Below are positions 9,442 through 15,983 of a stretch of 18,217 nucleotides of DNA, piece after piece. The stretch comes from JBBPYA01 sp038200385 (GTDB taxonomy: Bacteria > Actinomycetota > Actinomycetes > Mycobacteriales > Geodermatophilaceae): positions 1 to 18,217 of the forward strand of contig JBBPYA010000145.1 in NCBI GenBank assembly GCA_038200385.1, written 5' to 3'. How positions within the stretch are numbered: the first letter of the stretch is position 1; the number at the start of each line of letters is the position of its first letter. The translations under genes were made by a program, and so were the position numbers. The notes beneath the pieces were generated by a model that worked only from the letters and a program-made list of their open reading frames with translations, was not told the origin of the DNA and did no database searches.

Positions 9442-9511
9442 CAAGGGCGGCCGGCCCGTCGTCCGGGTCGCGCCCGCCTCGCTGGCGGCCGTGCCCGACG
9501 TCGCCGGATGA
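9431..9511 (+). CDS. Possible 26-residue leader peptide before coxE
   Basis: A GTG at 9431, inside the end of the repeat element, opens a 26-codon frame. It ends ASLAAVPDVAG and stops with a TGA at 9509-9511 overlapping the coxE start as ATGA. Residues about 10-20 (VVRVAPASLAA) are identical to CoxE residues 6-16 because the DNA is duplicated, though in a different frame. No good ribosome binding site precedes the GTG. It could couple translation into coxE, or be a non-functional remnant. A shorter start at 9491 (GTG) in the same frame is also possible. Confidence 0.2.
   Translation: MGEDKGGRPVVRVAPASLAAVPDVAG
9456..9491 (+). repeat. coxE: Direct duplicate of the coxE 5' coding sequence, upstream copy
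   Basis: The 36 bases at 9456-9491 match 9521-9556, inside coxE, with one mismatch (a C in this copy, a G in coxE). The offset is 65 bases, so the copy is out of frame with coxE. Both copies encode VVRVAPASLAA in their own frames. It lies between the ribosome-binding-like end of the 81-nt element and the coxE ATG. Confidence 0.85.
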
Positions 9512-10698
9512 GTCGGACCGCCGTCGTCCGGGTCGCGCCGGCCTCGCTGGCGGCCGGATTGGCTGCGGCGCTGCACCGGGCCGGGTTGCCGGTGACGCCG
9601 GAGCAGGCCGGACGGTTCGCCGCGGCGCTGCGGTTGACACCGCCGCTGCTGCGCGAGCGGCTGTACTGGCAGGCCCGGGTCACATTGCTCACCGACGTCG
9701 GCCAGCTGCCGGTGTTCGACGCCGTCTTCGAGGCGGTCTTCGCCGGGGCGCTGGATCCCGCCGACCAGCGCGGCGACCCCACCGCCGCACCACCGGTGCA
9801 GGCCGCCCCCCGTCCGCGCGGCGACCAGACGGGACCCTCGCGACCGGCGGCCGGCGCACCATCAGCCTCGCCGCGGCCGGGCACGACGGGCCCGAACCGG
9901 GAGGAGGCGCGCCGCGGACCGGACGGCGTACTCCTGGTGGCCGGCACCGAGGAACGCCTTGGCGACGTCGCCTTCGACCGGATGACCGACGACGAGCTGG
10001 CCGACGTGCGCCGGCTGGTCCGGCAGATCGTGCTGGCCACCCCACCGCGGCGGACCCGGCGTACCAAGCCGTCCACCCGCAGCCGGGACCGGGTCGATGT
10101 ACGGCGGACGCTGCGGCGGGCGCGCCGTACCGGCGGCGATCCGCTCCGCCGGGTGCACCGCGGCCGCCGCAGCCGGCCGCGCCGGCTGGTCCTGCTGTGC
10201 GACGTGTCGGGATCGATGCAGGCGTACGCCCGCGCGTACCTCACGTTGCTGCAGGGAGCAGTGGTCGGCGCGGAGGCTGAGGCGTTCGTGTTCTCCACCC
10301 GGCTGACCCGGCTCACCTCAGCGTTGGCCGTCCGCGATCCGGACGAGGCGCTGGCCCGGGCCGGGCACAGCGCGCCGGACTGGTCCGGCGGGACCCGGCT
10401 GGCCGAGAGCCTGCGCCGGTTCGTCACCGACTACGGGCGGCGCGGGCTGGCCCGGGGCGCGGTCGTCGTGATCCTTTCCGACGGCTGGGCCCAGGACGAT
10501 CCGGCCGACGTGGCCGCACAGATGGCACGGTTGCAGCGGCTGGCGTACCGGATCGTGTGGGTCAACCCCCGCAAGGCCGCGCCGGGCTTCGCCCCGAGCG
10601 TCGCCGGGATGGCAGCGTCACTGCCGTTCTGCGATGCCTTCGTCAGCGGACACAGCTACGCCGCACTGGCCGAACTCGCCGCCGCGGTCGCTGCCTGA
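9508..10698 (+). CDS. coxE: CoxE, von Willebrand factor A domain protein for CO dehydrogenase maturation
   Basis: The 396-residue product has the CoxE layout: an N-terminal helical domain (to about residue 85), a long low-complexity linker rich in Pro, Ala, Arg and Gly (about 85-165), then an Arg-rich region leading into a vWA domain. The metal-ion-dependent adhesion site is complete: DVSGSM at 232-237, Thr296 in SGGTRL, and Asp325 in SDGW. CoxE partners the MoxR ATPase CoxD in maturing the Mo-Cu centre, the usual MoxR-vWA pairing. The ATG at 9508 has no clear ribosome binding site; it overlaps the stop of a possible leader frame (ATGA). The start codon is therefore less certain than the domain call, and the N-terminal 5' sequence is partly duplicated just upstream. 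It is the last gene of the cox operon seen here. Confidence 0.92.
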   Translation: MSRTAVVRVAPASLAAGLAAALHRAGLPVTPEQAGRFAAALRLTPPLLRERLYWQARVTLLTDVGQLPVFDAVFEAVFAGALDPADQRGDPTAAPPVQAAPRPRGDQTGPSRPAAGAPSASPRPGTTGPNREEARRGPDGVLLVAGTEERLGDVAFDRMTDDELADVRRLVRQIVLATPPRRTRRTKPSTRSRDRVDVRRTLRRARRTGGDPLRRVHRGRRSRPRRLVLLCDVSGSMQAYARAYLTLLQGAVVGAEAEAFVFSTRLTRLTSALAVRDPDEALARAGHSAPDWSGGTRLAESLRRFVTDYGRRGLARGAVVVILSDGWAQDDPADVAAQMARLQRLAYRIVWVNPRKAAPGFAPSVAGMAASLPFCDAFVSGHSYAALAELAAAVAA

Positions 10699-10733
10699 CC
10701 AAGCAATCGGCGCCCGCTCGCGTCGCTCGTGAC

Positions 10734-10761
10734 CAGTTCCGCGGCGCGTCCGCCGCAACTG
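10734..10761. terminator. Candidate bidirectional terminator hairpin between coxE and the acetyltransferase
   Basis: CAGTT pairs with AACTG, and GCGGCG with CGCCGC around a CGTC loop, with a two-base CC bulge on one side. It lies in the 170-base gap between two convergent genes, where a terminator is expected. There is no T-run, as is common in high-GC actinobacteria. A second short stem, CCCG-AGTT-CGGG, follows at about 10783-10794. Nothing else recognisable is seen in this gap. Confidence 0.45.
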
Positions 10762-10868
10762 TCGCGACGGCCCGGTTCCGGTCCCGAGTTCGGGTCGCGC
10801 CTGACCAGTTGGTGCGGCCCAGGCAAGGCCGGGGTGGGTACCCGCTGCGGAAGTGCGCAGCCGTCGGG

Positions 10869-11387
10869 CTACGACGGCAGCGCCCGCTGGAACCACTGCA
10901 CGTCGACGTAGCGACCGAACTTGCGTCCCACCTCGGCGAACGTGCCCACCACGTGGAAGCCGAGCGCCTGATGGAGGGCGACCGAGGACGGGTTGGGCAG
11001 CGCGACGCCGGCCACCGCGGTGTGTACGGCGGGGTCGGCCGCCAGCCGGGCCAGCAGGTCGACGTACAGGGCCCGCCCGTATCCCAGCCCGATGTGCTCC
11101 GGGTGCAGGTACACCGTGGTCTCGACGGTGCCGCCGTACGCCGGCTTCGGCCGGAACCGGCTGCTCGTCGCGTAGCCGACCACCACGCCGCCATCCTCGG
11201 CCACGAGCAGCCGGTGCGGCCCCGCGTTGCCGTAGTGGACGAACCACGCGGCGCGCCGCTGCTCAACCGTGACCGGCTCGACGTCGAACGTCGCGTAGTC
11301 GTGTTCGACGTAGTGGTTGTAGATCGCGGTCAGCGCCGGCAGGTCGGCATCCGCTCCGGGGCGGACCGTCGGTCCCGTCACAACCAC
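10869..11387 (-). CDS. GNAT N-acetyltransferase, phosphinothricin acetyltransferase-type
   Basis: The 172-residue product is a complete GNAT-fold enzyme of the Pat/Bar type. Family landmarks are the N-terminal VRPGADADLPALTAIYNHYV, the beta-strand ETTVYLHPEHIG, the acetyl-CoA pyrophosphate loop GLGYGRALY at about residues 100-108, and the C-terminal NPSSVALHQALGFHVVGTFAEVGRKFGRYVDVQWFQRAL. These enzymes acetylate the amino group of small substrates such as phosphinothricin, methionine sulfoximine or other amino acid analogues; the real substrate is unknown. The GTG at 11387 is taken as start; another GTG two codons in is equally possible. It is 87 bases downstream of lepA on the same strand and convergent with coxE. 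It is probably an accessory gene unrelated to CO oxidation. Confidence 0.85.
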   Translation of the reverse strand: MVVTGPTVRPGADADLPALTAIYNHYVEHDYATFDVEPVTVEQRRAAWFVHYGNAGPHRLLVAEDGGVVVGYATSSRFRPKPAYGGTVETTVYLHPEHIGLGYGRALYVDLLARLAADPAVHTAVAGVALPNPSSVALHQALGFHVVGTFAEVGRKFGRYVDVQWFQRALPS

Positions 11388-11474
11388 TGTGCCGCCGCCA
11401 TCAGCGGGCGACGCCGACGCTCAATCCGGCCGGCACTCGTCGGCGAGCAACGCCGCGCTCGGTCCGACCACCGC

Positions 11475-13337
11475 TCATCGGCGGGCGACGGTCTCCCCGG
11501 TCGACAGCGCGGCGACGAAGGCCTCCTGGGGTACCTCGACGCGTCCCACCATCTTCATCCGCCGCTTGCCCTCCTTCTGCTTCTCCAGCAACTTGCGCTT
11601 GCGGGTGATGTCACCGCCGTAGCACTTGGCCAGTACGTCCTTGCGCAGCGCGCGGATCGTCTCCCGGGCGATCACGCGGGAGCCGACGGCGGCCTGGATC
11701 GGCACCTCGAACTGCTGGCGGGGGATCAGCTCGCGCAGCTTGCCGGTCATCGCCACCCCGTACGCGTAGGCCTTGTCCTTGTGCACGATGGCGCTGAAGG
11801 CGTCCACCGTCTCGCCCTGCAGCAGGATGTCTACCTTGACCAGTTCCGAGGCGGCGTCGCCGGCCTCCTCGTAGTCCAGCGACGCGTACCCCTTCGTCCG
11901 CGACTTCAGCGCGTCGAAGAAATCGAAGATGATCTCCCCGAGCGGAAGGCTGTACCGCAGCTCGACCCGGCTCTCGGACAGGTAGTCCATCCCCTTGAGG
12001 GCGCCGCGCCGGGACTGGCACAGCTCCATGATGGTGCCGACGTACTCACTGGGCGCGATGACCATGGCATTGACCATCGGCTCGAACACGCCGGCGATCT
12101 TGCCGGCGGGCCAGTCGCTGGGGTTCGTCACGATCCGCTCGCCGCCGTCGTCCTCCAGCTCGACGCGGTAGACGACGTTGGGGGCGGTCGAGATGAGGGT
12201 GAGGTTGAACTCCCGCTCCAGCCGCTCCCGGACGATCTCCAGGTGCAGCAGGCCGAGGAAGCCGCAGCGGAACCCGAAGCCCAGCGCCGCCGAGCTTTCC
12301 GGCTCGTAGTCCAGAGCCGCGTCGTTGAGCTGCAGCCGGTCCAGCGCGTCGCGCAGCAACGGGTACTCCGAGCCGTCCATCGGGAACAGCCCGGAGTAGA
12401 CCATCGGGCGGGGATCCCGGTAGCCGCCCAGCGCCGACGCGGCGGGCTTGCGCTCGTTGGTCACGGTGTCGCCGACGCGGGACTGCCGGACGTCCTTCAC
12501 CCCGGTGATCAGGTAACCGACCTCGCCGACGCCCAGGCTGTCCACCGCCTGCGGCTCCGGGGAGATCACCCCGACCTCCAGCAGCTCGTGGGTGGCGTGC
12601 GTCGACATCATCCGGATCCGCTCGCGAGCCGAGATCCGCCCGTCGAACACCCGGATGTAGGTGATCACCCCGCGGTAGATGTCGTACACGGAGTCGAAGA
12701 TCATCGCCCGGCTCGGCGCCGCCGCGTCACCGACCGGGGAGGGCACCTGAGCCACCACCCGGTGCAGCAGCTCGGCCACTCCCTGCCCGGTCTTGCCCGA
12801 CACCCGCAGGATGTCGTCGGGCTCGCTGCCGAGGATGTGCGCGATCTCGTCGGCGTACCGATCCGGCTGCGCGGCCGGCAGGTCGATCTTGTTCAGGACC
12901 GGGATGACGTGCAGGTCGTTGTCCAGCGCGAGGTACAGGTTCGCGAGGGTCTGCGCTTCGATCCCCTGGGCCGCGTCGACGAGCAGGACGGCCCCCTCGC
13001 AGGCAGCCAGCGACCGCGACACCTCGTAGGTGAAGTCCACATGGCCCGGGGTGTCGATCATGTTCAGCACGTAGTGCCGGCCGTCCTCGCCGTCCCAGGG
13101 CAGCCGCACGTTCTGCGACTTGATCGTGATGCCGCGCTCGCGCTCGATGTCCATCCGGTCGAGGTACTGCGCGCGCATGTTGCGGCTGTCCACTACGCCG
13201 GTGATCTCCAGCATCCGGTCGGCCAGCGTGGACTTGCCGTGATCGATGTGGGCGATGATGGAGAAGTTTCGGATCATTGCGGGATCGGTGTGTCCGGTCG
13301 TCGGGATGCTCACCGTCGGGGTACTCACCAGATCCAT
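11475..13337 (-). CDS. lepA: Elongation factor 4 (LepA), ribosomal back-translocase GTPase
   Basis: The product is 620 residues from the ATG at 13337, within the usual 600-630 range. GTPase motifs are clear: AHIDHGKST at 29-37 (G1), RGITI at 68-72 (G2), DTPGH at 95-99 (G3) and NKID at 149-152 (G4). The LepA-specific C-terminal domain is present, with KCYGGDITRKRKLLEKQKEGK near the end. LepA acts on the ribosome, by back-translocation or in initiation and assembly (literature differs). The frame is open upstream, but those residues are low-complexity and antisense to the kinase gene. GTG at 13328 (VSTPTVS) is an alternative start, so the first few residues are uncertain. It is part of the common actinobacterial comEC-holA-rpsT-lepA neighbourhood. 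Confidence 0.96.
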   Translation of the reverse strand: MDLVSTPTVSIPTTGHTDPAMIRNFSIIAHIDHGKSTLADRMLEITGVVDSRNMRAQYLDRMDIERERGITIKSQNVRLPWDGEDGRHYVLNMIDTPGHVDFTYEVSRSLAACEGAVLLVDAAQGIEAQTLANLYLALDNDLHVIPVLNKIDLPAAQPDRYADEIAHILGSEPDDILRVSGKTGQGVAELLHRVVAQVPSPVGDAAAPSRAMIFDSVYDIYRGVITYIRVFDGRISARERIRMMSTHATHELLEVGVISPEPQAVDSLGVGEVGYLITGVKDVRQSRVGDTVTNERKPAASALGGYRDPRPMVYSGLFPMDGSEYPLLRDALDRLQLNDAALDYEPESSAALGFGFRCGFLGLLHLEIVRERLEREFNLTLISTAPNVVYRVELEDDGGERIVTNPSDWPAGKIAGVFEPMVNAMVIAPSEYVGTIMELCQSRRGALKGMDYLSESRVELRYSLPLGEIIFDFFDALKSRTKGYASLDYEEAGDAASELVKVDILLQGETVDAFSAIVHKDKAYAYGVAMTGKLRELIPRQQFEVPIQAAVGSRVIARETIRALRKDVLAKCYGGDITRKRKLLEKQKEGKRRMKMVGRVEVPQEAFVAALSTGETVARR

Positions 13338-13354
13338 CTCGTCGGGGCGGTCAG

Positions 13355-13371
13355 CGGCCGGATTCCGGCCG
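13355..13371. promoter_or_regulatory. 17-bp perfect palindrome upstream of lepA
   Basis: CGGCCGGATTCCGGCCG has perfect 8-base arms around a single T. It starts 17 bases before the lepA ATG, so it could be an operator or fold as a leader hairpin. Palindromes of this kind arise by chance in GC-rich DNA. Apart from this, the 152-base gap between lepA and the kinase gene shows no feature I can name. Confidence 0.3.
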
Positions 13372-13489
13372 GTCGCGCGGGAGTGCGACCCATCGTCCCA
13401 CGTCGCAGCGCGACGCTCACGCGTGCGAGCCCTTCCGCCCGGGCGACAAGCCTGTTGTGCGCGGGTCCGCTCCCGCGCGCCCTGCACCC

Positions 13490-14448
13490 ATGGGCCAGCC
13501 GACCAGCACCGTTCCGGGTAGCCCCCGGTTGCCCTGGGAGCGGCTGCCGCAGCGCGTTCGGGCCGTGGTCGAGGAGGGTCTGGGGCCCCGGCAGCCGAAG
13601 CCGTCAGCCAGGCCGCCGCCCCCGCGGCCGCCACACGGGTGCGGTGCGCGGACGGCGGTACGGCGTTCGTCAAGGCGGTCGGTACCGAACTGAACGCTGA
13701 CACCCCCCAGTTGCACCGGGCCGAATCAGTAGTAGCCGCGGCGCTACCGCCGGAGGTCCCAGCGCCGCAGCTGCGCTTCTGCTACGACGATGGTCAGTGG
13801 GTGGCTCTGGTCTTCGACGCCTCGCCCGGCCGGCTCCCGGCGCTGCCCTGGTCCCCCGCCGAGGCCGGCCGCGTCATGGCTGCGGTCGTGGGGCTCGCCG
13901 AGACGCTCACTCCGTGCCCGGTGCCCGGGCTGCCGGCCGCCTCGGACCGGCTGCGGGAGGATCTGATGAGCTGGCACCGGCTGGCCGCCGACCCGCCCCC
14001 CGACCTGAATCCCTGGGAGACCGTCCACCTGCCCGAGCTGGCGGGACTCGCCGCCGACCTGGTCGGGTCGGGCAGCCCGCTGGACGGCGAGACGCTGGTG
14101 CACCTGGACCTGCGCGCGGACAACATCCTGCTGGAGCCGCACGGCCGGGTGAGTTTCCTCGACTGGCCCTGGGCCTGCCGAGGCGCGCGCTGGCTGGACC
14201 CGGTGCTGTTTGCGCTCGACCCACTGGTGTCCGGCGGTGTCGACCCGGATGCGCTGCTCGCCGATCGGGCGGCCTTGGCCGGGGTCGAGGCGGACGCGGT
14301 GACCCGTGCGCTGCTCGGGCTGGCCGGGATGTGGGCGGAAGCCTCGCGGAAGCCGGTACCACCGGCGATGCCGACGATCCGCGAACACCAGCGCCGGTGG
14401 CACGACGCGGCGCTGGCCTGGGGGCGGCGCCGCGCAGGCTGGGACTGA
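13490..14448 (+). pseudogene. Aminoglycoside phosphotransferase-family kinase, apparently frameshifted near the 5' end
   Basis: From GTG 13639 an intact 269-residue frame carries the kinase C-lobe. The catalytic loop HLDLRADN is at 14101-14124, and the metal-binding FLDWPWA begins near 14155. The N-lobe start is missing from that frame. It appears in another frame from ATG 13490: LPWERLPQRVRAVVEEGLG, up to about 13580. The continuation EAVSQAAAPAAATRVRCADGG then lies in the 13639 frame. One base seems missing in the GGGGCCCC tract at about 13577-13584. Such kinases phosphorylate aminoglycosides or small metabolites; no resistance role can be claimed. The alternative is a real shorter protein starting at GTG 13639, but that start has no ribosome binding site and lacks the conserved N-terminal strand. 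A sequencing error in the homopolymer would also explain the break. Confidence 0.6.
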
Positions 14449-14463
14449 CCGGGCCCGGAGGAC

Positions 14464-14493
14464 TTGGGCGGCACCGGTCCAGGCTGGTAGTTT
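14464..14493 (+). promoter_or_regulatory. rpsT: Candidate promoter of rpsT
   Basis: TTGGGC (14464-14469) and TAGTTT (14488-14493) are separated by 18 bases, a good sigma70-type arrangement. They lie between the kinase stop and the rpsT start, giving a leader of about 60 bases. It is the only clear promoter-like pair in the gap. Confidence 0.5.
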
Positions 14494-14558
14494 GGACCTT
14501 CGTGCCGGTGTGCAATCGGCGCATCCCGACCCCGATTTCTGCAGAGGCTGGCTCACGC

Positions 14559-14819
14559 GTGGCGAACATCAAGTCCCAGATCAAGCGGATCGGCACCAAC
14601 GAGAAGGCCCGACGGCGCAACCAGTCGGTGAAGTCCTCGCTGCGTACGGCGATCCGCCGGTTCCGCGAGGCCGCCGCCGGCGGGGACAAGGACGCCGCGA
14701 CGCAGGCCATGACCGCCGCCTCCCGCAAGCTGGACAAGGCCGCGAGCACGGGTGTCATCCACAAGAACCAGGCCGCAAACAAGAAGTCCGCGATGGCCCA
14801 GCAGGCCGCCAAGCTCTGA
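14559..14819 (+). CDS. rpsT: 30S ribosomal protein S20
   Basis: The 86-residue, highly basic product has the S20 signature: ANIKSQIKRIGTNEKAR at the start and GVIHKNQAANKKSAMAQ near the end. It binds 16S rRNA early in small-subunit assembly. The start is the GTG at 14559, preceded by AGAGG at 14543-14547 with slightly long spacing; the longer open frame upstream belongs to a shadow over the kinase gene. It is a monocistronic unit with its own promoter, convergent with holA and close to lepA, as commonly seen in Actinobacteria. Confidence 0.97.
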   Translation: MANIKSQIKRIGTNEKARRRNQSVKSSLRTAIRRFREAAAGGDKDAATQAMTAASRKLDKAASTGVIHKNQAANKKSAMAQQAAKL

Positions 14820-14830
14820 CCCGGCATTGG

Positions 14831-14847
14831 CCGCCGGCTCCTGGCGG
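14831..14847. terminator. rpsT: Weak hairpin between rpsT and holA
   Basis: CCGCC (14831-14835) pairs with GGCGG (14843-14847) around a 7-base loop, 12 bases after the rpsT stop. It is in the 81-base convergent gap, where a terminator is expected. There is no T-run and the stem is short. Confidence 0.25.
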
Positions 14848-14900
14848 GCTGAGCTCGTCCCGATCCCGACCGGGTCTCCCCCTGGGTTCAGCTACTCGGG

Positions 14901-15884
14901 TCACCCGCCGGAAGCCACCCCTCGCCGGCGCTCGCCCTGCGCCCCGGTCAGCAGCCTGATCGCCCGCTCCAACGCGTAGTCGCCATCGGCGACCGTCCCT
15001 TTCACCTCCGCGTTCAGCTCCGCAACCACGGCCAGCGCGCGGTGCAGCCCCGGCTCGGACCAGCCGCGGGACTGCCGACGCGCCTTGTCGACCTTCCATG
15101 GCGGCATCCCCAGGGCCCGTGCCAGGTCGTAGTTGCTGGCACGCGCGGCCGAGCTGACCCGCGCCACCGAGCGCACCCCGTCGGCGAGCGCATCAGCGAT
15201 CACGACGTTGGGGACCCCCACCGACATCGCCCAGCGCAGCACCTCCAGCGCGCCGGGGTAGTCACCGGCGACCGCGCGGTCGGCCACCGCGAAGCCGCTC
15301 ACGTCGGCCCGGCCCCGGTGGTAGCGCTGCACGGCCGCGACATCGATCAGTCCTCCGGAGTCAGCCACGAGCTGGTCGCAGCTGGCCGCCAGCTCGCGTA
15401 GGTCGGTCCCCACCGCATCCAGCAACGCCGCCACCGCGGCCGGCTCGATGCGCCCGCCGTGCAAGTCCACCTCGGCCCGGACGAAACCGACCCGGTCCTC
15501 GACCCGCGTCAACCGGGAGCAGTCCACGACGGTGGCCCCGGCGCCGCGCAGTCCGTCCAGCAGCGCCTTGTTCCTGGCCCCGCCGGAATGGGTGAGCACG
15601 AGCAGGATGTCCTCGACCGGATCCGCGGCGTAGGCCAGCAGCGCCGCGGCCAGGTCCTTCGTCGCTTCGTGCACGTCGAGGAGGGCCACCGCCCGGCGCT
15701 GCGCGAACAGCGACGGCGACAACAGGTCGTACAGGTCGCCGACCCCGACCTGCGACGTGGGCAGTTCGCGCACGTCGCTGTCCGGGTCGGCCTCCCGGCA
15801 GCTTGCTGCCGCCGCCGCCACGGCCCTGGCCCGGAGGAACTCCTCCTCCCCGACCGCCACCCGCAGCTGCGCCGAATCACCCAC
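14901..15884 (-). CDS. holA: DNA polymerase III delta subunit
   Basis: The 327-residue product matches actinobacterial HolA in length and layout. The N-terminal AAA+-like region includes LRVAVGEEEFLRARAV and SLFAQRRAVALLDV, and family-conserved DILLVLTHSGGARNKALLDGL follows. The C-terminal collar region has GMPPWKVDKARRQSRGW near residue 270. As expected for delta, there is no Walker A; it opens the beta clamp inside the clamp loader rather than hydrolysing ATP. The start is GTG at 15884, without a clear ribosome binding site, so it is approximate. It lies 99 bases downstream of comEC on the same strand, the usual actinobacterial order. Confidence 0.92.
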   Translation of the reverse strand: MGDSAQLRVAVGEEEFLRARAVAAAAASCREADPDSDVRELPTSQVGVGDLYDLLSPSLFAQRRAVALLDVHEATKDLAAALLAYAADPVEDILLVLTHSGGARNKALLDGLRGAGATVVDCSRLTRVEDRVGFVRAEVDLHGGRIEPAAVAALLDAVGTDLRELAASCDQLVADSGGLIDVAAVQRYHRGRADVSGFAVADRAVAGDYPGALEVLRWAMSVGVPNVVIADALADGVRSVARVSSAARASNYDLARALGMPPWKVDKARRQSRGWSEPGLHRALAVVAELNAEVKGTVADGDYALERAIRLLTGAQGERRRGVASGG

Positions 15885-15983
15885 CCGGTCATCGTGGCAC
15901 GGGGTACCGACGTCACGGTCTGGCCATCGATCCGGGGCCGCGCAGCGGCATCCGTCGCAGGGAGGAACGGTGGGGCGAGGCTG

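Noticed and set aside
10760..10805. Possible tRNA-like fold with a GAGTTCGGG T-loop-like segment after coxE
   Set aside because: No acceptor stem, anticodon arm or D-arm can be assembled around it; it is better explained as part of a GC-rich intergenic hairpin.
12503..12525. A GTGATCAGGTAACC stretch in lepA similar to the start of the 81-nt element
   Set aside because: It encodes the conserved LepA peptide YLITGV on the minus strand, lacks the second palindrome arm and hairpin, and is best explained by coincidence.
10557..13700. A 1047-codon open frame on the plus strand, mostly opposite lepA
   Set aside because: It is the antisense shadow of lepA and the acetyltransferase. The high GC content keeps the frame free of stops, and its peptide has no recognisable domain.
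13639..14448. The kinase read as an intact 269-residue gene starting at GTG 13639
   Set aside because: No ribosome binding site precedes it, the N-lobe start is missing, and the missing part lies in an adjacent frame immediately upstream, so a frameshifted gene is preferred.
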